Shown here: piece after piece, positions 6,393 to 13,054 of the stretch | Layout of the letters: each line of letters starts with the position of its first letter | Numbering within the stretch: the first letter of the stretch is position 1 | DNA from: Euryarchaeota archaeon UBA175 | GTDB taxonomy: Archaea; Thermoplasmatota; Poseidoniia; Poseidoniales; Thalassarchaeaceae | Reading direction: 5' to 3' | DNA length: 14,552 bases | NCBI GenBank assembly: GCA_002497895.1 | Contig: DAFD01000086.1 | Span: forward strand, 1-14,552 | Notes under the pieces: model-generated | The model's database searches: none | What the model was told of the DNA's origin: nothing | Seen by the model: only the letters and a program-made list of their open reading frames with translations | Program-made: the position numbers and the translations under genes

Positions 6393-6959
6393 TCAGGCGC
6401 TGACCCTAACAAGTAAATCGAGAAGGCAGGGGACTTCAGCAGGGTCAGCGAGTTCCCCGACATAACGCTCAGCGAGTAAGTCAACAACTTCGACCCCGAG
6501 TTTCTCACTGACCTCGGCGAGATCGACCCAGCCATTTTGGCCACGAATTTTTACCCATGATCGGGCGGTTGAACTTCCAACACCAGGTAGGAGTTGGAAG
6601 GCGTGAACCTTGAGGGAGATGTTGTTGGCGCGATTAAAAAATCCAAGATGGGGGTCTGGATTGAGGCGAATCGATTCTTGCATAGCATGCTGTAGAACCG
6701 AGTTTGCATCTCCCGACAGGTCACGGAACCTAAGTTGAGAGAGAGGGCCAACATTACCAGATTCCATGTCGAGATGATCTCCGGCCTCGCAACTGAAGTC
6801 TGAGTTCAGTCTGGCTCGTACAAGGTAAAGACTCGGTTCGGAAAGAGCATGAATCTCTCTGCCGATGGGGCGTCTATCGAGAACATCGAGAACTCGAACA
6901 TGAGTCTCTGACGCCAACGGCCCGTCCACCGCATCTCCATTTCGGTCGTTCGGCTGCAT
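6393..6959 (-). CDS. DUF655 family protein (helix-hairpin-helix, putative nucleic-acid binding)
   Basis: This 188-residue archaeal protein is of unknown exact function and is regularly encoded between rpoF and ksgA, as here. The N-terminal two-thirds look like a small beta-rich domain (VRVLDVL...PSLYLVRARL...EAGDHLDM). The family signature follows: PHLGFFNRANNISLKVHAFQ, then LLPGVGSSTARSWVKIRG, a helix-hairpin-helix that in relatives reads LELLPGIGKK. Neighbourhood suggests a role near rRNA processing or ribosome assembly, which is inference. The frame can begin at GTG 6968, but a GAGGAG site lies 8 nt before ATG 6959, so the ATG is preferred. The N-terminal 20 residues are polar and poorly conserved-looking. 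Confidence 0.88.
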   Translation of the reverse strand: MQPNDRNGDAVDGPLASETHVRVLDVLDRRPIGREIHALSEPSLYLVRARLNSDFSCEAGDHLDMESGNVGPLSQLRFRDLSGDANSVLQHAMQESIRLNPDPHLGFFNRANNISLKVHAFQLLPGVGSSTARSWVKIRGQNGWVDLAEVSEKLGVEVVDLLAERYVGELADPAEVPCLLDLLVRVSA

Positions 6960-6967
6960 CTTCTTCA

Positions 6968-6973
6968 CTCCTC
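6968..6973 (-). promoter_or_regulatory. Ribosome-binding site of the DUF655 gene
   Basis: GAGGAG on the minus strand lies 8 nt before ATG 6959. It overlaps the alternative GTG start at 6968, which it makes unlikely. Confidence 0.55.
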
Positions 6974-6984
6974 GGAGGTCGGTT

Positions 6985-7001
6985 ATCCCTCATCAAGGGA
7001 T
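6985..7001 (-). other. Inverted repeat in the DUF655 leader
   Basis: ATCCCT (6985-6990) and AGGGAT (6996-7001) are perfect complements around a 5-nt loop, in the 115-nt gap between rpoF and DUF655. Next to it GACAA (7008-7012) and TTGTC (7015-7019) form a second small repeat. This is the largest gap within the cluster. It may hold an internal promoter, an operator or an RNA stem-loop ahead of the DUF655 ribosome-binding site. Confidence 0.35.
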
Positions 7002-7059
7002 TTGTTCGACAAAGTTGTCCATAATCGATGATTCTAGCACAATCGAAGGCATCACTATG

Positions 7060-7072
7060 AGCGCGGGGCGCT
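7060..7072 (-). other. GC-rich hairpin immediately after rpoF
   Basis: AGCGC (7060-7064) and GCGCT (7068-7072) form a perfect stem with a 3-nt loop, starting 2 nt after the rpoF stop codon on the minus strand. No U-tract follows. It could be a processing or pausing site rather than a terminator, since the cluster continues. Confidence 0.4.
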
Positions 7073-7074
7073 AA

Positions 7075-7428
7075 TCAGAGTACGTGCTGACGAACCTTAG
7101 TGATGATATCTTCAATCTCATCAGTATCCATCGCGATTCTCTTTGAAGCGACGATAACGCGGACGTCTTCGACCTTCATCGGCATGAGTTCGGCAATCTT
7201 TGCGCAAACCTCAGGGTGTTGGTTGAGTTTCTCGGACTCAGCCAGTGAGCTGAATAGACTTGCAAAGGTTTCAGGGCTGGTCTTGATGCCGCCGCGATTC
7301 TCGCTGGCAGCCCACTCAGCGTGGAAAAGAGCAACCTTCTGCTCGTAGGAAAGTTCGCCACGACGCTCGCGAGCATCCAATAGTAGGTCGCGAACGGTTG
7401 AGAAATCAACAAATTCTCTTTCACTCAT
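7075..7428 (-). CDS. rpoF: DNA-directed RNA polymerase subunit F (Rpb4 homologue)
   Basis: This 117-residue subunit pairs with RpoE (Rpb7) to form the stalk of archaeal RNA polymerase. Family features are the N-terminal strand-turn EFVDFSTVRDLLLDARE, the hallmark GELSYEQKVALFHAEWAA, and the C-terminal HRDC-like helices with AKIAELMPMKVEDVRVIVAS and TDEIEDIITKVRQH. The frame can begin at GTG 7437, overlapping the rpl21e stop. ATG 7428 lies 8 nt after a GGAG element placed in the last codons of rpl21e, so it is preferred. The near-overlap with rpl21e implies translational coupling. The position after L21e and before DUF655 is the canonical archaeal order. Confidence 0.93.
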   Translation of the reverse strand: MSEREFVDFSTVRDLLLDARERRGELSYEQKVALFHAEWAASENRGGIKTSPETFASLFSSLAESEKLNQHPEVCAKIAELMPMKVEDVRVIVASKRIAMDTDEIEDIITKVRQHVL

Positions 7429-7433
7429 CTGAA

Positions 7434-7724
7434 TCACTCCATCGGGCGCAAATGCTCAGGGCGAGCAATCACGGTCTTTGCCATATTCTTGTCGTGCAAA
7501 GCAACGACCCAGGCACGGCCTTGCTTGGCCTCAATGACGCCAGTGGCGCCTTGGAATCGGCGGTGTGGCATTCCCTTCTGTTGGGAGCCATCAAGGACGA
7601 CTGCGACGCTGTCGCCAATCTCGTATTGGTGCATGACGCGAGCGATGTTGATACGTCCTCGTTGCGTCTTTGAGCGACGCAGAATACTGCGTGTTCCTTG
7701 ACGTGTTCCGTGACTTCGGCGCAT
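7434..7724 (-). CDS. rpl21e: 50S ribosomal protein L21e
   Basis: This 96-residue protein is a large-subunit component found in Archaea and Eukarya but not Bacteria. It begins with the typical basic MRRSHGTRQGTRSILRRSK. The SH3-like barrel region follows (YEIGDSVAVVLDGSQQKGMP, then PHRRFQGATGVIEAKQGRAW), and the end is VIARPEHLRPME. The frame can be extended by seven residues to 7745, but the family starts at this methionine. Its stop overlaps the alternative GTG start of rpoF. It follows pus10 by 80 nt and is very likely cotranscribed with it. Confidence 0.95.
   Translation of the reverse strand: MRRSHGTRQGTRSILRRSKTQRGRINIARVMHQYEIGDSVAVVLDGSQQKGMPHRRFQGATGVIEAKQGRAWVVALHDKNMAKTVIARPEHLRPME
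7437..7440 (-). promoter_or_regulatory. Ribosome-binding site of rpoF inside the end of rpl21e
   Basis: GGAG on the minus strand, in the last sense codons and stop region of rpl21e, lies 8 nt before ATG 7428. It supports the shorter rpoF start and coupling of the two genes. Confidence 0.5.
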
Positions 7725-7789
7725 GTAATTCACCCATCGACACAATGTCGTGCGAGCGGTCGACCTACCTCACATTCTTAAGGCCATCT

Positions 7790-7802
7790 GAGCCCTTTGG
7801 GC
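7790..7802 (-). other. Hairpin immediately after pus10
   Basis: AGCCC (7790-7794) and GGGCT (7798-7802) form a perfect stem with a 3-nt loop, 2 nt after the pus10 stop. The size and placement are the same as the hairpin after rpoF. It lies in the 80-nt gap before rpl21e. That gap otherwise shows no strong promoter; CTTAAGAATG is the most AT-rich stretch. Confidence 0.4.
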
Positions 7803-7804
7803 TT

Positions 7805-9238
7805 TCAATCGGCGTGGATATCTTCGACATCGAGCCAGATGACTTCGCAAGCCCGCTCGAGAACACTCGTAACTGAAGGCACTGTTCTCCCCTCATCAGA
7901 ATGAACGAGTTCCTTCACGTATGTTCCAGCTTCACAGCGAACCGAGAATTGGACTTCGTTGTCTTCAACGAAGATTTTGTCGATGGAGACAACCTTGCGT
8001 TTGCGCTTCTTATCGGCTCGACGATGAGAAACTCGCTTGGGAGTTTGTTGTTCGAGAGTGACTCCAGAAAGGCTCGAAATTGATTCGATTATAGTTGATT
8101 CTTCAGGAGGATCCTCGATACGGAAACGAATCGTATAGGACTTCTCCGAACGCGTCTCCTTCACTCTACTGACTTCACTACGGTTCGACCATCGCAGGTC
8201 GCTGATTTCGATTTTTTCAGCAGAGTTCGCGTTGACCGCCGCGACGATTTCATCGAGATCGGTGCGGCGGATATGTGGACGCTTCAATTCGAGGACGAAA
8301 GGACGGCCCCTGCCGAGGCAGCGGACGTCGATGTCCTCGCGTCCCATGCCGTGGAAGGATGTGTCATCGGCAGAGAGAGCCAAGCGGAATGGTTCGCCGA
8401 TGAGGTCTTGCACTGAATCTGGATATTGCAGTCCAGTTCCCGAGCAGGACTCACAGCCTTCGGCGCGGCCACGACAAGCGCGGCATGGCCAACGAGTTTG
8501 AGGAATGCCGCGACCGAGTTTTCGGTAGCGACCGTAGATGAAAACAGGTCGGATATCGACATCGACACGGAGTGTTAGACAATCGATTAGAATCATCAAA
8601 TCGGGGCGCTCTTTGACAAACTCAATTCCAGCCATACGAGATCTGACGCCGGACTGGACAGCATCGGAAAAAGAAGCCTTCAGAGGGCGAGATCCTGTGG
8701 CGCCGTGACGAGTACGAATACGATCTTCTTCCTGAATCAAATCCTTCGGAACGTGAACTCCAATCTGTAGAGATCCATGGTCAAGCTCACCAGTCTGTTC
8801 GGTAATACGCTCGACGATATTGTCTACATCCTCGAAGAGGTTTTCACAGAGCGGACAAAGTTCGGGCGCCTCAAAGGATGAGAGTTCTTTGTCGCGAGCC
8901 AAGGACTCGGCACGAAGAGAAGCACCTCCAGCGGCACCGGTAACCTCAGTGCGACGACCGCCGACTCGGTGCAAACAGTGATCACAAGTACCGATTCGAA
9001 TCATGTGAGCGATTCCAAGTGGAGAGGGACAAGGTGGTGAGTCCCAATCGACGGTTTGACCATTCGACTCGAAATCGTCGCCATCGAACCATTCCTCATC
9101 CTCAGAACTCTTCTCTTCGACGACGACCAAATCATCCCAAGGGTCCTCGGCAGCGGCATATCCAGCGGTTGCGTAGAGCTGCCACTCATCCTCTCCGTCT
9201 GGTGCGGTTGCCTCAGCCTCTGGTTCGTCTCGGGTCAT
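7805..9238 (-). CDS. pus10: tRNA pseudouridine synthase Pus10 with acidic N-terminal extension
   Basis: Archaeal Pus10 isomerises uridines 54 and 55 in the tRNA T-loop. The first zinc site is C85/C88 (CDHC) with C128/C131 (CPLC), and a THUMP-like domain follows at about 135-235. A second Cys cluster, C252/C255/C262/C265 (PCRACRGRAEGCESCSGTG), is typical of archaeal forms. The catalytic motif is GREDIDVRCLGRGRPFVLEL (299-318), with Asp302 as the probable nucleophile. The C-terminal half continues to RCEAGTYVKELVHSDEGRT. An in-frame TGA directly precedes ATG 9238, so no longer start exists. The first 78 residues are strongly acidic and low complexity (rich in Asp, Glu and Trp), not part of the usual enzyme. 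The family could also start at Met79, but the extension reads as coding. It heads the rpl21e-rpoF-DUF655-ksgA cluster. Confidence 0.93.
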   Translation of the reverse strand: MTRDEPEAEATAPDGEDEWQLYATAGYAAAEDPWDDLVVVEEKSSEDEEWFDGDDFESNGQTVDWDSPPCPSPLGIAHMIRIGTCDHCLHRVGGRRTEVTGAAGGASLRAESLARDKELSSFEAPELCPLCENLFEDVDNIVERITEQTGELDHGSLQIGVHVPKDLIQEEDRIRTRHGATGSRPLKASFSDAVQSGVRSRMAGIEFVKERPDLMILIDCLTLRVDVDIRPVFIYGRYRKLGRGIPQTRWPCRACRGRAEGCESCSGTGLQYPDSVQDLIGEPFRLALSADDTSFHGMGREDIDVRCLGRGRPFVLELKRPHIRRTDLDEIVAAVNANSAEKIEISDLRWSNRSEVSRVKETRSEKSYTIRFRIEDPPEESTIIESISSLSGVTLEQQTPKRVSHRRADKKRKRKVVSIDKIFVEDNEVQFSVRCEAGTYVKELVHSDEGRTVPSVTSVLERACEVIWLDVEDIHAD

Positions 9239-9401
9239 TCAATCACCCACCGCGGCGAGGGAGGGAATCCCACACTGCGATGCCCACGCCACCTGAGGGT
9301 CACCTTTGAGCGCTTCGATGGTGATTCACCATCATTATTTGACCAAATTACACAGTCTAAATTGAGATCAGACAGATGAAATCTAATCTAAACAGGGAGG
9401 T
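9239..9401 (-). promoter_or_regulatory. Promoter and leader region of the pus10-ksgA cluster
   Basis: These 163 bases follow the DUF971 stop. On the minus strand the first part is AT-rich, with GTTTAGATTAGATTTC just after the DUF971 stop (possible U-rich termination zone). Then comes AAATAAT (9334-9340), a good TATA candidate, with a perfect palindrome abutting it. The expected transcription start is near 9312, leaving a GC-rich leader of about 75 nt that ends in GGTGGGTGATTGA before the ATG. The leader could itself be structured, but I could not settle on one fold. Confidence 0.55.
9317..9333. promoter_or_regulatory. Perfect 8-bp inverted repeat, candidate operator
   Basis: GATGGTGA-N-TCACCATC is a perfect palindrome with a single central base. 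It directly adjoins the TATA-like AAATAAT and covers about -20 to -4 relative to the predicted start. A dimeric regulator bound there would block initiation. The regulator is unknown and is not evident among the genes in this window. Confidence 0.5.
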
Positions 9402-9737
9402 TCAATCAAGCGCAGTACCTGCCTGCTCGGCAACATTCCGAAGAAGTTCGAAGGAATAGATCCCGCTCGAGCAACCAGTCAGCCATTGGAATCGCAGGCC
9501 ATAACGGCCGACAAGTTCGGCCTTTGGCTTATCCAATCGCAGCCGCGTGACTTCCTCTCTGAATTCTATCAGTCTCTGCTCATTCTCTTGTCTCGGCCTG
9601 CACTTCGCACAGGGGCAAGACATCCTGACTTCGACGTAATCTAGTCGGAACGAAGCTCCATCTGCGAACCTTAACACACAGTCTTCTCGACCTCGTTCGA
9701 GATCGGTAAGTGTCTCAGACTCGCTCATCGCTCTCAT
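9402..9737 (-). CDS. DUF971 (gamma-butyrobetaine hydroxylase N-terminal-like) protein
   Basis: This 111-residue protein matches DUF971, the small zinc-containing domain also found at the N-terminus of gamma-butyrobetaine dioxygenase; stand-alone forms have been linked by context to iron-sulfur metabolism. Signature features are FADGASFRLDYVEVRMSCPC (24-43), the zinc cysteines C41/C43/C46 in CPCAKC, and WLTGCSSGIYSFELLRN (85-101), corresponding to the family's W-x-D-G-H-x-S/T-G-I-Y-S-W. The usual zinc-ligand histidine is Cys89 here. The start ATG at 9737 overlaps the stop of the RND gene as ATGA, so the two are translationally coupled. ATG 9728 is an alternative start. Function in this organism is unknown. 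Confidence 0.85.
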   Translation of the reverse strand: MRAMSESETLTDLERGREDCVLRFADGASFRLDYVEVRMSCPCAKCRPRQENEQRLIEFREEVTRLRLDKPKAELVGRYGLRFQWLTGCSSGIYSFELLRNVAEQAGTALD

Positions 9738-12700
9738 GCTGTGGGCTGAGCCTCTGATGCTTCAACCTGCTGCGCGCGACGCTTGCTGGCGCGCTCCAAC
9801 GAGCCGAGCATTGCTGGAGTCGTGACCATGCTTGCGAATAGTGACAATCCAATCATCGCCGCACAGAATAATCCGAAGCTCGCGAAGAATCCCATCGGAG
9901 ACTGCGCGATGATTAGGAATCCAGTCACATCCGAGACTGCTGATCCAAACAAGGCAAGGCCCGCAGCGCCACCAATCGCCTTGATGCTGGCATCAACATC
10001 TGCACCGGTTGCTCGCTCCTCTCGATACCTCTCAACGACGTGTATAACGTAGTCGATTCCGACTCCCAAACTCATCGCTGCGATTGCAACTGTGACCATG
10101 TTCAAGCCATATCCAGCAGCAGCGATAATTGCGTACAGCCAAATTATTACAATTACAATTGGAATGGTGGTAAAGATGGCCGTTGAGAGTGACCTTGTGC
10201 CCCAATATCCAGCTCCTATGACGAGAAGAATAGCAATTGCAATTGCAAGATTCACGCTAACTGTTAGGTAAACATAGCCAGTTATTCCAAGGATTACTGG
10301 AGAAGATATCACAAGGTCTCGAAGCGAATAATCATCAAATCCATACTCGACTTTTCGGAATCCCCACCACATGGTAATTAGACAGAAAAGAACACCGAGG
10401 ACTAAGGTTCCTTGCAGTTGATTCTGCATACTAGAAGCGGCGACGTAGCGTGTGACAGGATCGCCGGTAGCGATAGCCCAAGTTACAGGATATTCCTCGC
10501 TAGCCGACTCTATATCAGACCTCTCTGAGATGTCTTGAGCAGCCAATTCTTGGAAAGGTTGCATATCCAATTCCAATTCTGCAAGAACCTGTTCTACGAC
10601 GATGAATTGTTCTGGATTTGCGATTCCCCAGCGCAGAGTCATACGATTGTATTCAGGAATACTTCCATCTGTGCATAGATGCACCAATTCAGGGTCTAAC
10701 TCACAGGTTGGAACAATATGGAGGGCGGTTAGAGATTCTGGGATTGCCGGAAAGTATCCTCCGGCTGGGATTCCATAGACGTAGACGAATCCATACATGA
10801 ATCTCAGACAATCACGGTCGGTTTCGTCCGGTAGGTCATTTGCTAGCCTCTGACAATCGAGGCTCTCGGATTCCCAACCAGCCTCGACAAAGGGTGTATT
10901 GTTGGTGAACATGCTCGCCTTTGCGGCCCAAATCAATTCGTCAACGCCATGCATTTCAGGTGTTCCAAGAGGTGTTTTAGTGTATTTTCCAGGGTCATTT
11001 GGACTTGGATCTGCCATGTTTACTCTAGTTGCTTGAATCGCAGCGTAAACTCTTGGATCTAGCATATCGCCTTCTATAATCACGGAAGCCGGCTCTCCCT
11101 CATCGCTAAACCTAGTATTGACTAATTCTACAGCATGTGCGAAATCCGATTCCTCATCAAGAAAATCTTCGACTTTGAAATCGCCCTCAAGACTCAGCAT
11201 CATTGGAACGGCGATTGCTGTCATAATCAGAATCAACACCAATAGCAGAGAGGAATTTTTCGATGAATTATCTGCGATGGAAACTAGACGCTGTTCTCGA
11301 ATCATGTGAACTATGCCAGTGTCCTCTTCGGGTAATTTTCCTTGTTGGGCCAGACGCTTGTCCCAATCCATACGAATCAGCGGCGCCCAAATTCCAGTTA
11401 GGATGAATGCAGCTGCAACACCTAGAGCCGCTTCGACACCGAATGAACGCAGGGCGGCAATATCTGAAGTCAGATTGGCCGCGAATGCAGACATAGTAGT
11501 CAATGATGTCAACATAATCGCTCGGCCAACTCTAGACAATGAAGTATGAGCAGATTCCTCTGGAGAGCGGCCTTGTCTCCTTTCCTCCTTGTATCTGTGC
11601 AAGGCGTGTAGACTGTCGTCTATTCCCAAAGCGATAACTAAGATTGGAAGTAGGTTGGAAAATTGGCTCTTACTGATTATCTTGAATCCATATTTCTCTC
11701 CAAGGATTATCATCCAGCCGATTGAACCTTGCATCCACAATAGAGCGAAAATCAAGGTAGCCCCGACGATTACCACATCCGAGGACCTCCTAAGACTGAA
11801 CCAAAGTAGCACAGTAATGGCCAGTGCCATGGCGATTAGTAGCAGACTAGATTCTAGCAATTCACGGTTCAGTTCAACGTTTATTCCCTCATTTACTGAG
11901 AAAGTGACAACAAGTTGATCGGTTGTTCTAATCTGCTTTTCTAGGTCGATCATTGCCCATTCAAAACTGCAAAGCTCTTCCCCATTTTCGAGGGCTTTTC
12001 TACAATCTTCTAATTTGTATTCAGGAGGTGTCGTAACTAAATTGAGCCCTTCAAAACGATAACCTTCTGGCTCATTTCTTGCATCCTCCCAGGAATAGGT
12101 AATTCCATTCTCCTGTAACTCTGTGCGACTGAGTTGAATTAGAATCCAAGTTGTAGATGCTGACCATCTTCCGGGACCCCAAATTACGTCGTCATCGAAT
12201 GTTCCATCTTCACGAATAGTTCCCCCAATGGGCCCAGTCAGAGCACTGGTCTCGTCGTAGGTGAATCCTCTATCGTTAGATAACCAGCGTAGCATAGCTC
12301 CGTCGGAATACATAATCATCCGATGTGCGGCTAGGTCGATGTGGGCCTGAGTAAGGTTAGGATCGTCATAAGTGAGACATTCCAATACTCCACAATCTTC
12401 CCAGTTTGTTCTTGCCGGTTCTAGTAATCCGAACACATTGATTGTGGGTTGAGTTAGCAGAGATTCTCCCGCCATGAAGGCTCGAAGAAGGTCAGGGAGA
12501 GACATTGGGCCGATGAACCCTGTACCGGTTAATTCGGTAACCATAGGCCTTGCGAAGTTGGAAATATAATGTGAACTTGTAATGGCGGTTTTGTCCTCTA
12601 TCTCTTTGAGTATCGTAAGATTGAGGATTCCTCCTGTAGGAATATCTTCACCCACTAAACCCGCACTTTTTCCTTGATATCCAACTCTCTCTGAAGGATG

Positions 12701-13015
12701 GGGTAAGTTGTCGTAATCTATCTCCCCATCAACGGTATAATGAGGAGCTAAATCGGATGTCAAGATAGCTTCCCTATCTCTAACCGAGACGGCGAATCCA
12801 TGTGTTTTTTCCGCTGCTTCAAAATCTTCGTTAACAACCTGATTCGCCACTAATTCAGGTGATTCCATGTCGTATGATTGAACATCGATTGGTTCTAGAC
12901 TTGCAAGAAAGCCTGGAATCATCAAGATGCTGATGAAGAGAATCGCAGTGTGAAGTTTGAAACTTTGAGGAAGAAGAAAATCGGCAACCTTGCCGAAGTC
13001 CCTGACTTCTCTCAT
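9734..13015 (-). CDS. Large RND superfamily (MMPL/SSD-type) membrane transporter
   Basis: This 1093-residue protein has the duplicated RND design. The first half has a helix at 22-41, a large extracytoplasmic loop (42-388) and helices at about 389-407, 413-437, 452-468, 498-515 and 522-546. The second half repeats this with a helix at 588-607, a loop (608-866) and helices from 867. The paired conserved signatures are ALGIDDSLHALHRYKEE (462-478) and SLGVGIDYVIHVVERYREE (982-1000). Both contain the Asp expected in proton-relay helices. Between about 886 and 942 an extra pair of helices seems inserted. Eight cysteines in the two loops occur as four close pairs. Substrate unknown; related proteins move lipids or other hydrophobic molecules. 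It overlaps DUF971 by 4 nt. A TTAAAAAAA box lies 20-28 nt before the ATG, suggesting a leaderless transcript. Confidence 0.88.
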   Translation of the reverse strand: MREVRDFGKVADFLLPQSFKLHTAILFISILMIPGFLASLEPIDVQSYDMESPELVANQVVNEDFEAAEKTHGFAVSVRDREAILTSDLAPHYTVDGEIDYDNLPHPSERVGYQGKSAGLVGEDIPTGGILNLTILKEIEDKTAITSSHYISNFARPMVTELTGTGFIGPMSLPDLLRAFMAGESLLTQPTINVFGLLEPARTNWEDCGVLECLTYDDPNLTQAHIDLAAHRMIMYSDGAMLRWLSNDRGFTYDETSALTGPIGGTIREDGTFDDDVIWGPGRWSASTTWILIQLSRTELQENGITYSWEDARNEPEGYRFEGLNLVTTPPEYKLEDCRKALENGEELCSFEWAMIDLEKQIRTTDQLVVTFSVNEGINVELNRELLESSLLLIAMALAITVLLWFSLRRSSDVVIVGATLIFALLWMQGSIGWMIILGEKYGFKIISKSQFSNLLPILVIALGIDDSLHALHRYKEERRQGRSPEESAHTSLSRVGRAIMLTSLTTMSAFAANLTSDIAALRSFGVEAALGVAAAFILTGIWAPLIRMDWDKRLAQQGKLPEEDTGIVHMIREQRLVSIADNSSKNSSLLLVLILIMTAIAVPMMLSLEGDFKVEDFLDEESDFAHAVELVNTRFSDEGEPASVIIEGDMLDPRVYAAIQATRVNMADPSPNDPGKYTKTPLGTPEMHGVDELIWAAKASMFTNNTPFVEAGWESESLDCQRLANDLPDETDRDCLRFMYGFVYVYGIPAGGYFPAIPESLTALHIVPTCELDPELVHLCTDGSIPEYNRMTLRWGIANPEQFIVVEQVLAELELDMQPFQELAAQDISERSDIESASEEYPVTWAIATGDPVTRYVAASSMQNQLQGTLVLGVLFCLITMWWGFRKVEYGFDDYSLRDLVISSPVILGITGYVYLTVSVNLAIAIAILLVIGAGYWGTRSLSTAIFTTIPIVIVIIWLYAIIAAAGYGLNMVTVAIAAMSLGVGIDYVIHVVERYREERATGADVDASIKAIGGAAGLALFGSAVSDVTGFLIIAQSPMGFFASFGLFCAAMIGLSLFASMVTTPAMLGSLERASKRRAQQVEASEAQPTA

Positions 13016-13054
13016 GTCAGTTCCTATGATTTCGTTTTTTTAACCAATGCTTAG
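13016..13054 (-). promoter_or_regulatory. Probable promoter of the RND gene
   Basis: The 39-nt gap after dnaJ contains TTAAAAAAA on the minus strand at 13035-13043, about 24 nt from the ATG by its centre. That is the expected TATA spacing if transcription starts at or very near the ATG. No ribosome-binding site is evident. Confidence 0.45.

Noticed and set aside
6380..6544. 55-residue N-terminal extension of KsgA
   Set aside because: It overlaps the end of DUF655 in another frame; the GGTGA site and family start favour ATG 6379.
7725..7804. Independent strong promoter for rpl21e
   Set aside because: No convincing TATA box at the right distance; the gap holds only a hairpin after pus10, so cotranscription is more likely.
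9019..9379. Overlapping plus-strand frames of 96 and 107 residues across the pus10 start and promoter
   Set aside because: Both are antisense to the pus10 N-terminal coding region and the promoter; compositions (Arg/Pro/His-rich) are typical of shadow frames.
13035..13043. T-run as an intrinsic terminator on the plus strand
   Set aside because: No plus-strand gene ends there; on the minus strand the same bases are a TATA-like box for the RND gene.
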